Below are positions 51,799 to 59,817 of a stretch of 64,000 nucleotides of DNA, in pieces (positions within the stretch are counted from its first letter, which is position 1; the number at the start of each line of letters is the position of its first letter). The stretch spans positions 145,030-209,029 of the forward strand of contig NZ_JAKXMK010000023.1 in NCBI RefSeq assembly GCF_022524485.1, written 5' to 3'. The notes under the pieces were generated by a model, which saw only the letters and a list, made by a program, of their open reading frames with translations, was not told where the DNA came from and made no database searches. The position numbers and the translations under genes are program-made. The DNA comes from Pseudonocardia alaniniphila (GTDB taxonomy: Bacteria; Actinomycetota; Actinomycetes; Mycobacteriales; Pseudonocardiaceae).

Positions 51799-52854
51799 AT
51801 GGCGAACGACGCGTCCCCCGGCGGCGGAACCGCCACGGTGCCGGACACCGGGGCCACGGGCTTCGAGGAGCGCCGCACGGAGTCACCGCTCCAGCGCATC
51901 CAGCACGTCCTGCACGCCAACCCGATCCTCGGCCCGCTCGCGGTACTGGTGCTGGCGATCATCGTGTTCTCGATCGTCAGCGGCCGGTTCCTCTCGGCGG
52001 CGAACCTCGGGCTCGTGCTCGCCCAGGTCACCGTCATCGCGGTGCTGGCACTGGGGCAGACCCTGATCATCCTCACCGCGGGCATCGACCTCTCGGCAGG
52101 CGCGATCGCAGTGTTCTCCTCGATCCTGATGGCGAACATCGCCACCGACCTCGGCGTTCCCGGGGCGCTCGCGCTGATCATCGGCCTCGTGCTCGGCACC
52201 GCGATGGGGGCGATCAACGGCCTGCTCGTCACGCGGCTGAAGCTGCCGCCGTTCATCGTCACGCTCGGCACGTTGAGCATCTTCTTCTCGCTCAACTCGG
52301 TGGTGTCGCAGAGCGAGACCGTGCGTGGCACGGACATGCCGTCGATCATGACCTGGACGGGCAACACGTTCGGCATCGGCGGCTTCCGCATCACCTACGG
52401 CTCGATCATCATGCTGCTGCTCTTCGCGGTGTTCTGGTACGCGCTCGCCAACACCGCGTGGGGCCGGCACGTCTATGCCACCGGTGACGACATCGAGGCT
52501 GCCCGCCTGGCCGGCATCCGCACCGGTCACGTGCTGTTCTCGGTGTACACGGTGGCCGGGCTGCTCTACGCGATCGGCGCCTGGATCCTCATGGGGCGCC
52601 TCGCCTCGGCAAGCCCCAACGTCGGGGTGGAGTACAACCTCGACTCCATCACCGCCGTGGTGCTCGGCGGCACGAGCCTGTTCGGCGGGCGCGGGCTGGT
52701 GCTCGGCACGTTGGTCGGTGCGCTCATCGTCGGCGTCTTCCGCAACGGGCTGCAGCTCGGTGGTGTGGACGTCGTGTGGCAGGGGTGCGCGATCGGTCTC
52801 CTCGTGCTCGTCGCGGTCTCCATCGACCAGTGGATCCGGAAGGTGAAGGCATGA
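51799..52854 (+). CDS. Sugar ABC importer permease (FrcC/RbsC-like)
   Basis: 351 residues with about nine membrane segments. The COG1172 signature region is LALGQTLIILTAGIDLSAGAIAVFSSI, followed by GLVLGTAMGAINGLLVTRLKLPPFIVTLGTLSIFFSLN and AVVLGGTSLFGGRGLVLGTLVGALIVGVFRNGLQL. ATG start with AAAGGAG upstream. The stop overlaps the ATPase start by ATGA. It forms the channel for the substrate bound by the upstream lipoprotein. Confidence 0.93.
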   Translation: MANDASPGGGTATVPDTGATGFEERRTESPLQRIQHVLHANPILGPLAVLVLAIIVFSIVSGRFLSAANLGLVLAQVTVIAVLALGQTLIILTAGIDLSAGAIAVFSSILMANIATDLGVPGALALIIGLVLGTAMGAINGLLVTRLKLPPFIVTLGTLSIFFSLNSVVSQSETVRGTDMPSIMTWTGNTFGIGGFRITYGSIIMLLLFAVFWYALANTAWGRHVYATGDDIEAARLAGIRTGHVLFSVYTVAGLLYAIGAWILMGRLASASPNVGVEYNLDSITAVVLGGTSLFGGRGLVLGTLVGALIVGVFRNGLQLGGVDVVWQGCAIGLLVLVAVSIDQWIRKVKA

Positions 52855-53768
52855 GCGAGCTTGCGAGCGAATCATCAGCGCAGAGCGAGCGTGCGAGCGA
52901 ATCATCAGCGCAGAGCGCGCGTGCGAGCGAATCATCAGCGCAGAGCGAGCTTGCCGGCGGATCACCCGCGGACACGCACTCGGGGAAGGCAGCACCACGC
53001 CTGCCGGTTTTGCAGGCGAAAGGCCTGGTCAAGCGGTACGGGATGGTCACGGCCATCGCCAGCGGCGACCTCGAGCTGTACGCCGGGGAGATCCTCGCGG
53101 TGATCGGCGACAACGGCGCAGGCAAGACCAGCCTCATCAAGGCGCTGTGCGGGGCGATCATCCCCGACAGCGGCGAGATCTTCCTCGACGGCAATCAGGT
53201 GCACTTCAAGACCCCGATGGACGCCCGGCGGGCAGGCATCGAGACCGTGTACCAGTCGCTGGCCGTCTCGCCCGGGCTCGACATCGCCGACAACCTTTTC
53301 CTCGGCCGCGAGGTGCGCAAGCCCGGCATCCTCGGCTCGGTGTTCCGCATGCTGGACCGCAAGAAGATGCGGGAAGAGGCCAAGCGGCACATGAGCGAGC
53401 TGGGGATCGCCACGCTGCAGAACATCGGGCAGGCCGTGGAAAGCCTGTCCGGCGGGCAGCGGCAGGGTGTGGCCGTGGCCCGCTCGGCGGCGTTCGGGAG
53501 CAAGGTCATGATCCTGGACGAGCCGACTGCGGCCCTCGGGGTCAGGGAGAGCAACCGCGTGCTGCAGCTCATCCGCGACGTGCGTGACCGCGGCCTGCCG
53601 GTGATCCTGATCAGCCACAACATGCCGCACGTGTTCGAGATCGCCGACCGGATCCACATCCAACGGCTCGGCAGGCGCGCCACGGTGATCACCCCGCAGT
53701 CGCACACGATGTCGGAGGCGGTGGCGTTCATGACGGGGGCCGCGGAGCCGCCGGCACCGGTGGCCTGA
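52851..53768 (+). CDS. Sugar ABC importer ATPase, single-domain (FrcA-like), with a repeat-encoded N-terminus
   Basis: 305 residues. Unlike RbsA-type proteins of about 500 residues, it has one ATPase domain, the FrcA layout, and presumably works as a homodimer. Walker A GDNGAGKTS, Q-loop VYQSLAV, signature ESLSGGQRQGVAVA, Walker B VMILDEPTAALG, and switch His in ISHNMPH are all intact. The first about 40 residues are low-complexity ten-residue repeats (SELASESSAQ and variants) encoded by a DNA tandem repeat; the true domain begins at LQAKGLVKRYGM. No FrcK-like kinase gene follows; a terminator does. Confidence 0.9.
   Translation: MSELASESSAQSERASESSAQSARASESSAQSELAGGSPADTHSGKAAPRLPVLQAKGLVKRYGMVTAIASGDLELYAGEILAVIGDNGAGKTSLIKALCGAIIPDSGEIFLDGNQVHFKTPMDARRAGIETVYQSLAVSPGLDIADNLFLGREVRKPGILGSVFRMLDRKKMREEAKRHMSELGIATLQNIGQAVESLSGGQRQGVAVARSAAFGSKVMILDEPTAALGVRESNRVLQLIRDVRDRGLPVILISHNMPHVFEIADRIHIQRLGRRATVITPQSHTMSEAVAFMTGAAEPPAPVA
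52854..52973 (+). repeat. 30-bp tandem repeat in the start of the ATPase gene
   Basis: Three near-identical 30-base copies of AGCGAGCNTGCGAGCGAATC-ATCAGCGCAG type (52854, 52884, 52914) and a fourth degenerate copy up to 52973. The unit is ten codons, so copy-number change would not shift the frame. It begins on the last bases of the ATG start codon. Confidence 0.9.
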
Positions 53769-53774
53769 TGGCCC

Positions 53775-53812
53775 GTGCGCGGATACGAGCTCCCGCACTC
53801 GTATCCGCGCAC
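53775..53812. terminator. Bidirectional stem-loop terminator
   Basis: Perfect 15-bp stem GTGCGCGGATACGAG and its complement with an 8-base loop, between the convergent importer ATPase and imuB stops (7 and 9 bases away). Confidence 0.85.
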
Positions 53813-53820
53813 GCCACGGG

Positions 53821-55782
53821 TCAGTCGTAGATGCCCGTGACCCACCACCCCCCTTCACGGGCGAGCAGCAGCAGCGCGACGCCGCCGTCCACGGCGATCT
53901 GCATCCTGCTGCCCTCCACTGCATCGGCCACCCACCACCGCTGGCGCAACGGCCAGGGGCCCGCCCATCCCTGCACCACCTGCGGGGTCCCGTCGTCCAC
54001 CACCAGGCGGTGCGGCGGCGCTGACAACATGTCCGGCGCGGTGAGCCGCACCGGCCTCCCCGTGGCGTCGACCAGCGCCGCGGGGAGAGGCTGCGGGGGC
54101 ACGGTTGCCGGCGACGGGGCGGGCAACCGCCCCGGCCAGGACGGCGGTGGGTCGGGTACCGCGGGACGGCCGGTGCTGCGCCGCGGGGCGGGGACCCGGC
54201 GCCGCCGGTTGGTGGTGCGCCCCTTCCCTTCCTCGGCGGCCACGTCAGCAGCGGAGACCCGCCCGGTGAGCCGCACCATGTCCTCCGGCCATCCCGCCGG
54301 TGCCGCGGAACGCCAGGATTCGGCGACGGCGCCGAGCTCCTGCGTCGGATCCGTGGGCATGACGTCCGCACCGGCGGCAGGCGGTACTCCGCGCGCCTGT
54401 GCCGCATCCACCTGCGGGGGCGGCTCGGCGGGGATCGAGCCCGGCCTGGCCGCCCCTCGTGCCGGGCCCGTCCCCCGCACACCCACCTGGGACGCCGAGC
54501 CTGCGCCTCCGACCTCGCCGGTGGCCAGGGGCGGCGACGGCATCGGCCCGGAGTCGAGCCGTCGATCGTCGCCCCAGGGCACCAGCCGCACCTGCTCCGC
54601 AGGATCTCGCCCACCCACCAGCACCGCGGTGAACACCGACTCGGGCCCCAGGAGCGCCTGTACCCGCACCAGCGCCCGCCCGGCCCGTTCGTCGGTCTCC
54701 CCGACGTCGCCCCACAGCCCGAGCTGAAGCGCCCCGGCTGTGACCGTCTCCTCCGGCACCAGCCACAGCCGGCACACCGCGCCCGGCCCGTCGGCGCTCG
54801 TGGTGCGTGAGCGGGTGAGCCAGGCGTCGAGCTGCCAGCGCACCCGGTCGACGGTGCCGGACGGAGTGAGCGGCTCGGCGCAGCGCCAGATCCGGTGCAG
54901 CTCCTCCCCCGACACGGTGCGGGCAGCGACGCCCAGCCGTGTGCAGGAGAGCCCGTGGCCTGCCAGAGCGCGGTGCAGCCGCTCGGCCAGACCGCGGGCG
55001 GCGAAAGCAGCGGCGTCGACGCGATCGACGGGTGGGTCCAGCTCGATCTCCACCGCGAGCTCCTCCGGCGGCGTGCGCCGCACCGGCGGACGGGGATCGA
55101 GCCCGCGGGCGAGCCGGTGGCAGAGCACGGCGTCGGCGCCGAACCGGGAAGCGACGTCCTCGGCGGCGAGCTCCGCGAGCGCCCCCAGGCTGCGCAGCCC
55201 GAGCCGGCGCAGCAGCCCGACCAGTTCGGAACGGTCGACGTCGGGCTCACGATCAAGCTCCTCGACGCCGAGCGGGGCGAGGAACGCCGGGGTGTCGCCG
55301 GGCGCGACAGCCAAGCCACGCCGCGCCGCGAGCACCGCGGCGAACAGCCCGTCGGCCACGCCCACCTGGCACTCCACACCGGTGCGTGCAGCAACCTGGT
55401 CGACCAGCTTCTCCGCGGCCGCCTGCTCGCCCCCGAACCACCCGACCGGACCCTGCGCCGCCAGTGCCACCAGCCCCGGCCGCACGACCTCCACCCCCGG
55501 TGCGAGCTCCTCGGCCGCGGCCACGACCGGTTCGAAGGCCCTGGCGTCACGGTCGGGGTCGCGCTCCAGCACGACCAGCTCCGGGCACCGGGCCTGTGCC
55601 TCCCGCCGTCGCAGGCCACGACGCACCCCGTGGGCGCGGGCGACCGCCGAGCAGGCCAGCACCCGGTTGGCCACGACCACAGCCGCCGGCCGGTGCGGAG
55701 GGACGTGGGCAGCCATGGCCGCGGCCGTGACCGGCCAGTCGGGCGACCACAGCGCGAGCACCCGCACGACGGACGCACTCAC
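53821..55782 (-). CDS. imuB: ImuB, catalytically dead Y-family polymerase-like mutasome subunit
   Basis: About 653 residues. It has the Y-family fold but begins VRVLALWSPDWPVTAAAMAAH, where an active polymerase would have DMDAFFA, and VGWFGGEQAAAEKLV replaces the SIDE active-site stretch. The missing acidic residues mark ImuB, which links DnaE2 to the sliding clamp. The middle holds LRRLGLRSLGALAELAAEDVASRFG, a helix-hairpin-helix; a Pro-rich segment of about 120 residues with little order precedes the C-terminal domain (GRPVRLTAPDMLSAPP ... RWWVADAVEGSRMQIAVDGG). The GTG start gives MSASVVRVLALW; a GTG three codons earlier is possible. Co-transcribed with imuA'. Confidence 0.93.
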   Translation of the reverse strand: MSASVVRVLALWSPDWPVTAAAMAAHVPPHRPAAVVVANRVLACSAVARAHGVRRGLRRREAQARCPELVVLERDPDRDARAFEPVVAAAEELAPGVEVVRPGLVALAAQGPVGWFGGEQAAAEKLVDQVAARTGVECQVGVADGLFAAVLAARRGLAVAPGDTPAFLAPLGVEELDREPDVDRSELVGLLRRLGLRSLGALAELAAEDVASRFGADAVLCHRLARGLDPRPPVRRTPPEELAVEIELDPPVDRVDAAAFAARGLAERLHRALAGHGLSCTRLGVAARTVSGEELHRIWRCAEPLTPSGTVDRVRWQLDAWLTRSRTTSADGPGAVCRLWLVPEETVTAGALQLGLWGDVGETDERAGRALVRVQALLGPESVFTAVLVGGRDPAEQVRLVPWGDDRRLDSGPMPSPPLATGEVGGAGSASQVGVRGTGPARGAARPGSIPAEPPPQVDAAQARGVPPAAGADVMPTDPTQELGAVAESWRSAAPAGWPEDMVRLTGRVSAADVAAEEGKGRTTNRRRRVPAPRRSTGRPAVPDPPPSWPGRLPAPSPATVPPQPLPAALVDATGRPVRLTAPDMLSAPPHRLVVDDGTPQVVQGWAGPWPLRQRWWVADAVEGSRMQIAVDGGVALLLLAREGGWWVTGIYD

Positions 55783-55816
55783 GACGGGCACCCGCCGCAG
55801 CGAGGTAGCGGGCCGG

Positions 55817-56599
55817 TCATCCCGCCGCCCGCTCGTCCTCGACGGTGGCGACCGCGGCCGGCCGCGCAACCTTCTGCGCGACGTCCGCCACCGCACTCCC
55901 CGGCGCCGGCAGCAGCAGCGTCCCCGGACGTGTGCCCGGCGGGACGGCCCGCCCCCGAAGCTGCACCTCGACCCGACGGGAACGCAGCCTGCCCGCGCCG
56001 GCATCCAGCCCCCGCCACTGCACGTCGTTGCAGCTCAGCTCCACGTCGGCGCCCGACCAGGAACCGAGCGCCATCAGCACCGTGCCCCGCTGCCGGGCCC
56101 TGGCCGCCAGCCGTTGCCGGTCGGCGGCGCGCACACCGGCGCGGGCCGCGCCCGAGACCGCGACGACGTCCATCCCGTCCAGCAGCGCGATCGTGACCGC
56201 CAGCAGATCGGCGCCCGGCTCCGGTACCAGCGCCAGCCGCTCCAGTTGCACTCCCGCCTCGGCGGCGGCCAGGAGCCCGAGCCCCGGCCTGCCGACCACC
56301 CCCACCCACGCCCCGCCCGCGGAAGCCTCGGTGAGCAGCGCGAACAGCAGCGACGTGGCACCGGGAACGGCGGGGAGCGCGACCGTGGACCCTCGCCGCA
56401 GCCCCCCGGCGGGCAGGAGCCGGGCCAGCGGCTCGGCCACCGGCAGCACCCCACCGTCCGACTCGGTGGCAGGGGCAGGCCGAACACTCCCCGAACGCCC
56501 CTCCAGGCGACGCAACAGACCCCGGGCGAGCTCCAACCGGCTCCCGTGATCGGGCCGGGGAGCCCGCGCCGTCGTGACGGTGGCCGCAGCATCAGGCAC
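55817..56599 (-). CDS. imuA: ImuA', RecA-like mutasome subunit
   Basis: 260 residues, the shortened actinobacterial ImuA'. It shows a degenerate RecA-like core: GGLRRGSTVALPAVPGATSLLFALLTEASAGGAWVGVVGRPGLGLLAAAEAGV, where a classical Walker A Lys is lost, and VALVPEPGADLLAVTIALLDGMDVVAVS. It pairs with ImuB and DnaE2 in damage-induced mutagenesis. The GTG start has GGGGAGG five bases upstream. A perfect LexA box lies 47 bases before it. Confidence 0.9.
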   Translation of the reverse strand: MPDAAATVTTARAPRPDHGSRLELARGLLRRLEGRSGSVRPAPATESDGGVLPVAEPLARLLPAGGLRRGSTVALPAVPGATSLLFALLTEASAGGAWVGVVGRPGLGLLAAAEAGVQLERLALVPEPGADLLAVTIALLDGMDVVAVSGAARAGVRAADRQRLAARARQRGTVLMALGSWSGADVELSCNDVQWRGLDAGAGRLRSRRVEVQLRGRAVPPGTRPGTLLLPAPGSAVADVAQKVARPAAVATVEDERAAG

Positions 56600-56645
56600 A
56601 CATGCCTCCCCAGGGGTCACGCCGCGGGGAAGTCGGCGATCATCA

Positions 56646-56661
56646 TCGAACGTACGTTCGA
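56646..56661. promoter_or_regulatory. LexA (SOS) box, imuA'-imuB promoter
   Basis: TCGAACGTACGTTCGA is a perfect LexA consensus and fully palindromic, overlapping a TACGTT -10-like element. It controls imuA'-imuB; the erm gene starts about 300 bases away in the other direction and is probably outside its reach. Confidence 0.93.
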
Positions 56662-56824
56662 AGCTTAGTCGTTGCCGCTGGTCACGCTCAACCCCAGCCC
56701 GCACAGCTCACCCGTTGGGTCGACGCACCCGCGAGTCGCCCGCTCCCGTCTGCGGCTGCCCGAGCCACCCCGGCCGGGATCGTCGGCCGGAAAACAGCTG
56801 GCGCCCGCCGATAACGTCGTCTGC

Positions 56825-56878
56825 GTGGGTTACGGCTGCATAAGGCTGCGCCGCGTCTCTCGGACGCCGCGCCGCTGA
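56825..56878 (+). CDS. Possible erm leader peptide (17 residues, Arg-Leu-Arg motif)
   Basis: GTG-initiated frame encoding MGYGCIRLRRVSRTPRR, ending 84 bases before the erm start. It contains the +X+ pattern (RLR) through which macrolides stall ribosomes on leaders such as ErmDL. A TAACGT -10-like element lies 8 bases upstream of the GTG, so translation could be leaderless; there is no ribosome site. The codons from RLR to the stop can form an imperfect 14-bp hairpin (11 pairs). All of this is inference from sequence; short frames arise by chance in GC-rich DNA. Confidence 0.4.
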   Translation: MGYGCIRLRRVSRTPRR

Positions 56879-56962
56879 CTCTCACCCCGCCAACAACCGG
56901 GGCTGTTCCGCGCGCCGTCCGATCCGGATCCCTTCCCGATCGACGCGAAGCGCAGGTCTCCC

Positions 56963-57721
56963 ATGCCCTCGTCCACCCATCCCCGTTCCTTCGGCGGCCG
57001 TCATGAGCTCGGCCAGAACTTCCTCGCCGACCGGCGAGTGGCCGCCCGCATCGCCGACCTGGTTCCGCTGGGCGCGACTCTCGAGCTCGGCCCGGGCGAC
57101 GGAGCCCTCACTCGGCATCTGGCCGCCCGTCCCGGTCTCGTCACCGCCGTCGAGCTGGACCCTGTACGTGTTGCCGCCCTCCGCCGTTCTCTCGGTCACC
57201 GCGTCCACGTCGTCCACGACGACATGCTGCGGTTCCGCTTCGACGGCGAGCACCACGTCGTGTCCAACGTGCCCTTCGGCATCACCACCCCCCTGCTGCG
57301 CCACCTCCTCGCGCAACAGGACTGGATCACCGCCGTACTGCTGCTTCAGTGGGAGGTCGCACGCAAGCGCGCCGCGGTGGGCGGCACGACGCTGCTCACC
57401 GCGAGCTGGTGGCCGTGGTACGAGTTCGGGCTCGCCGGACGAGTGCCGGCCGCCGCGTTCCGGCCACGCCCCGGAGTGGACGGCGGCATCCTCGTCGTCA
57501 CGCGCCGGGACCGCGAGCTGGTCGCCCGGGCGGACCGCGCTCGCTACCAGCAGTTGGTCCGGACGACGTTCAGCGGCGACCGACTGATCACGACCCTGCG
57601 GCGGGCACACCCGGCGATCCGCACCTGGCTTGCGAGGCAAGGGCTGGCCACCTCGACACGACCACGCGACCTCACCGCGCAACACTGGGCGTCCCTCTTC
57701 GGGAGCATGCCACGCCCCTGA
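56963..57721 (+). CDS. erm: Erm-type 23S rRNA adenine-N6 methyltransferase
   Basis: 252 residues. GGRHELGQNFLADRRV is the Erm form of the N-terminal motif (KsgA has KKRFGQ/KKLGQNFL with different flanks). The SAM-binding loop is LELGPGDGALTRHL, with DDMLRF and the catalytic NVPFGITTPLLRHLL, where NxPF/Y stacks the target adenine. Methylation of A2058 of 23S rRNA would give macrolide-lincosamide-streptogramin B resistance; one or two methyl groups cannot be told. ATG start with only a weak ribosome site (GCAGG), which fits regulated translation. An 18-bp terminator follows the stop. Confidence 0.85.
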   Translation: MPSSTHPRSFGGRHELGQNFLADRRVAARIADLVPLGATLELGPGDGALTRHLAARPGLVTAVELDPVRVAALRRSLGHRVHVVHDDMLRFRFDGEHHVVSNVPFGITTPLLRHLLAQQDWITAVLLLQWEVARKRAAVGGTTLLTASWWPWYEFGLAGRVPAAAFRPRPGVDGGILVVTRRDRELVARADRARYQQLVRTTFSGDRLITTLRRAHPAIRTWLARQGLATSTRPRDLTAQHWASLFGSMPRP

Positions 57722-57730
57722 CCTCAGGCC

Positions 57731-57780
57731 GGTGCTGCGGAGGCCGAGCCAACCGAATCCGCCTCGGCCTCCGCAGCACC
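57731..57780 (+). terminator. Stem-loop terminator after erm
   Basis: Perfect 18-bp stem GGTGCTGCGGAGGCCGAG with its complement and a 14-base loop, 9 bases past the erm stop. No T tract. Confidence 0.85.
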
Positions 57781-57806
57781 GAGGTCACGCTGGGCACAGG
57801 CAACGG

Positions 57807-58114
57807 CTCCGAGATCCGGTTTTTCGCCCCTGAGAGGGCGTAAAACCTCATCTCACGGCGGTCTTGGCGCGATGATCGTTCCGAGATCGGGCTCTCCGCC
57901 CCCGCGAGGGCGAATCAGCAGATCTCGCGGCGATCACCGCCACCGAACCCAGCCCCCAGGCCACCCGGCGCATGATCGTTCCCAGATCCGGGTTTCCGCC
58001 CTCGCCAGGGCGCGTAACCAAATCTCGCGGTGATCTCGGGGCGATGATCGTTCCGAGATCGGGATTTCCGCCCCCGAGAGGGCGCACAACCTCATCTCAC
58101 GGCGATCTTGGCGC
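57807..58114. repeat. Four copies of a 72-bp intergenic repeat
   Basis: Copies begin near 57799, 57871, 57971 and 58043; the spacing is 72 bases except for a 28-base insertion before the third. Each reads GATGATCGTTCCGAGATCGG, a short variable stretch, then CCGCCC-N5-GGGCG and a GATCTC-like end, so each can form its own hairpin. Nothing in this roughly 520-base gap between erm and purH looks like a gene, although 72 bases is 24 codons and keeps shadow frames open. It lies on the 3' side of both erm and purH. Confidence 0.8.
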
Positions 58115-58245
58115 GGGTGAATCCCCTCCCGGTCACCCGCCCGCAGCACGAAGAGGGTCGTCGGTTCCTGCTCACGGATCGCTGAGCCTCGCGGCCGCAA
58201 ACCGGGCGGGCCGCCCGCCTCGCCTGATGAGCCGGCCGCGGGGCG

Positions 58246-59817
58246 TCAGTGGGCGAAGTGGCGCGTGCCCGTCAGGTAGAGGGCGATGCCGGCCTTGGCC
58301 GCCGCCTCCGTCGACAGGTTGTCGCGCACCGAGCCACCCGGCTGGACGACCGCTCGCACGCCCGCATCGAGCAGCACCTCGAGCCCGTCGGGGAACGGGA
58401 AGTAGGCGTCGGACGCGGCCACCGAGCCGCGCGCCCGATCGCCCGCCCGAGCCACCGCCAGCCGGGCCGCGTCCACCCGGTTGACCTGCCCCATCCCGAC
58501 CCCGACGGCCGCGCCCCCCGAAGCGAGCAGGATGGCGTTCGACTTCACGGAGCGGCAGGCGCGCCAGGCGAACGCGAGGTCGGCCAGCACGTCGTCGGGC
58601 ACCGGGTCGCCGGTGGCGAGGGTCCAGGTGGAGGGATCGTCGCCCGGCGCGTCGAGGATGTCGCGCTGCTGCAGCAGCAGCCCGCCGGAGATCGGGCGCA
58701 TCTCGGCACCCGCCCGGTCCGGCGCGACGGGCAGCCGCAGCACGCGGATGTTCTTCTTGCCGGTGAGCACCTCGAGCGCTCCGTCGGCGTACGACGGCGC
58801 CAGGATGACCTCGGTGAACACCTCGGCCACCTGCTCCGCCATCTCCACGCTCACCTCGCGGTTCACCGCGATCACGCCGCCGTAGGCGCTGACGGGGTCG
58901 GTGGCGTGGGCCTTGCGGTGGGCGTCGGCGATGTCGGTGCCGACGGCGATGCCACACGGGTTGGCGTGCTTGATGATCGCGACGCAGGGCTGGTCGTGGT
59001 CGTGGGCTGCCCGCCACGCGGCGTCGGCGTCGGCGTAGTTGTTGTAGGACATCTCCTTGCCGTGCAGCTGCTCAGCAGCGGCGAGACCGGGCTGTCCCAA
59101 GACGTACAGCGCGGCACTCTGGTGCGGGTTCTCGCCGTAGCGAAGCGTGGCGGAGCGCTCCCAGGACGCCCCCACCCAGGACGGGAACACGCCGGCCTCG
59201 GGGTCGGGTGCGAGGACGTTGCCCATCCAGGACGCCACAGCGATGTCGTAGGTGGCGGTGTGCCGGAACGCCGCCACGGCGAGCAGCCGCCGCTCGGCGA
59301 GCTCGAAGCCGCCGTTCTTCACCTGCTCGAGCACCCAGTCGTAGCGGGCGGGCTCGACGACGACGGCCACGCTGTCGTGGTTCTTCGCTGCGGCCCGGAC
59401 CATCGCCGGCCCACCGATGTCGATCTGCTCCACGCATTCGGCCGGCGTGGCGCCCGACGCGACCGTCGCCGTGAACGGGTAGAGGTTCGACACCAGCAGG
59501 TCGAACGGAGCGATGTCGAGTTCTCGGAGCTGCTCGACGTGCTCCGGGCGCCGCGTGTCGGCGAGCAGCCCGGCGTGCACCCGGGGGTGCAGGGTCTTGA
59601 CCCGGCCGTCGAGGCACTCGGGGAAGCCGGTGAGCTCCTCGACCGGTGTGACGGGCACGCCGGCGTCGGCGATGCGCTGCGCGGTGGAGCCGGTGGACAC
59701 GATCTCGACACCGAGCGAGTGGAGGCCGGTGGCCAGGTCCGCCACGCCCGTCTTGTCATAGACGCTGATCAGCGCCCGTCGTACGGGACGACGAGCAGGA
59801 GTCTCGGCGGAGCTCAC
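58246..59817 (-). CDS. purH: Bifunctional AICAR formyltransferase/IMP cyclohydrolase
   Basis: 523 residues, the standard size; the last two steps of IMP synthesis. The N-terminal cyclohydrolase domain shows ALISVYDKTGVADLATGLHSLGVEIVSTGSTAQ and GFPECLDGRVKTLHPRVHAGLL. The C-terminal formyltransferase shows RYGENPHQSAALY, SYNNYADADAAW, the catalytic KHANPCGIAVG and FPDGLEVLLDAGVRAVVQPGGSVRD. The GTG start overlaps the purN stop (GTGA). FolD, encoded 21 kb away, supplies its formyl donor. Confidence 0.97.
   Translation of the reverse strand: MSSAETPARRPVRRALISVYDKTGVADLATGLHSLGVEIVSTGSTAQRIADAGVPVTPVEELTGFPECLDGRVKTLHPRVHAGLLADTRRPEHVEQLRELDIAPFDLLVSNLYPFTATVASGATPAECVEQIDIGGPAMVRAAAKNHDSVAVVVEPARYDWVLEQVKNGGFELAERRLLAVAAFRHTATYDIAVASWMGNVLAPDPEAGVFPSWVGASWERSATLRYGENPHQSAALYVLGQPGLAAAEQLHGKEMSYNNYADADAAWRAAHDHDQPCVAIIKHANPCGIAVGTDIADAHRKAHATDPVSAYGGVIAVNREVSVEMAEQVAEVFTEVILAPSYADGALEVLTGKKNIRVLRLPVAPDRAGAEMRPISGGLLLQQRDILDAPGDDPSTWTLATGDPVPDDVLADLAFAWRACRSVKSNAILLASGGAAVGVGMGQVNRVDAARLAVARAGDRARGSVAASDAYFPFPDGLEVLLDAGVRAVVQPGGSVRDNLSTEAAAKAGIALYLTGTRHFAH

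Noticed and set aside
56662..56824. A WhiB7-type promoter before erm
   Set aside because: There is an AAAA run (56791-56794), but no properly spaced -35/-10 pair behind it.
57807..58114. CRISPR array
   Set aside because: The repeated unit is conserved along all 72 bases, there are no unique spacers, and no cas genes lie nearby.
57972..58484. Small proteins read across the 72-bp repeats (MIVPRSGFPPSPGR-type repeats)
   Set aside because: Open only because 72 is divisible by three; both strands give similar repetitive products and none has a ribosome site or domain.
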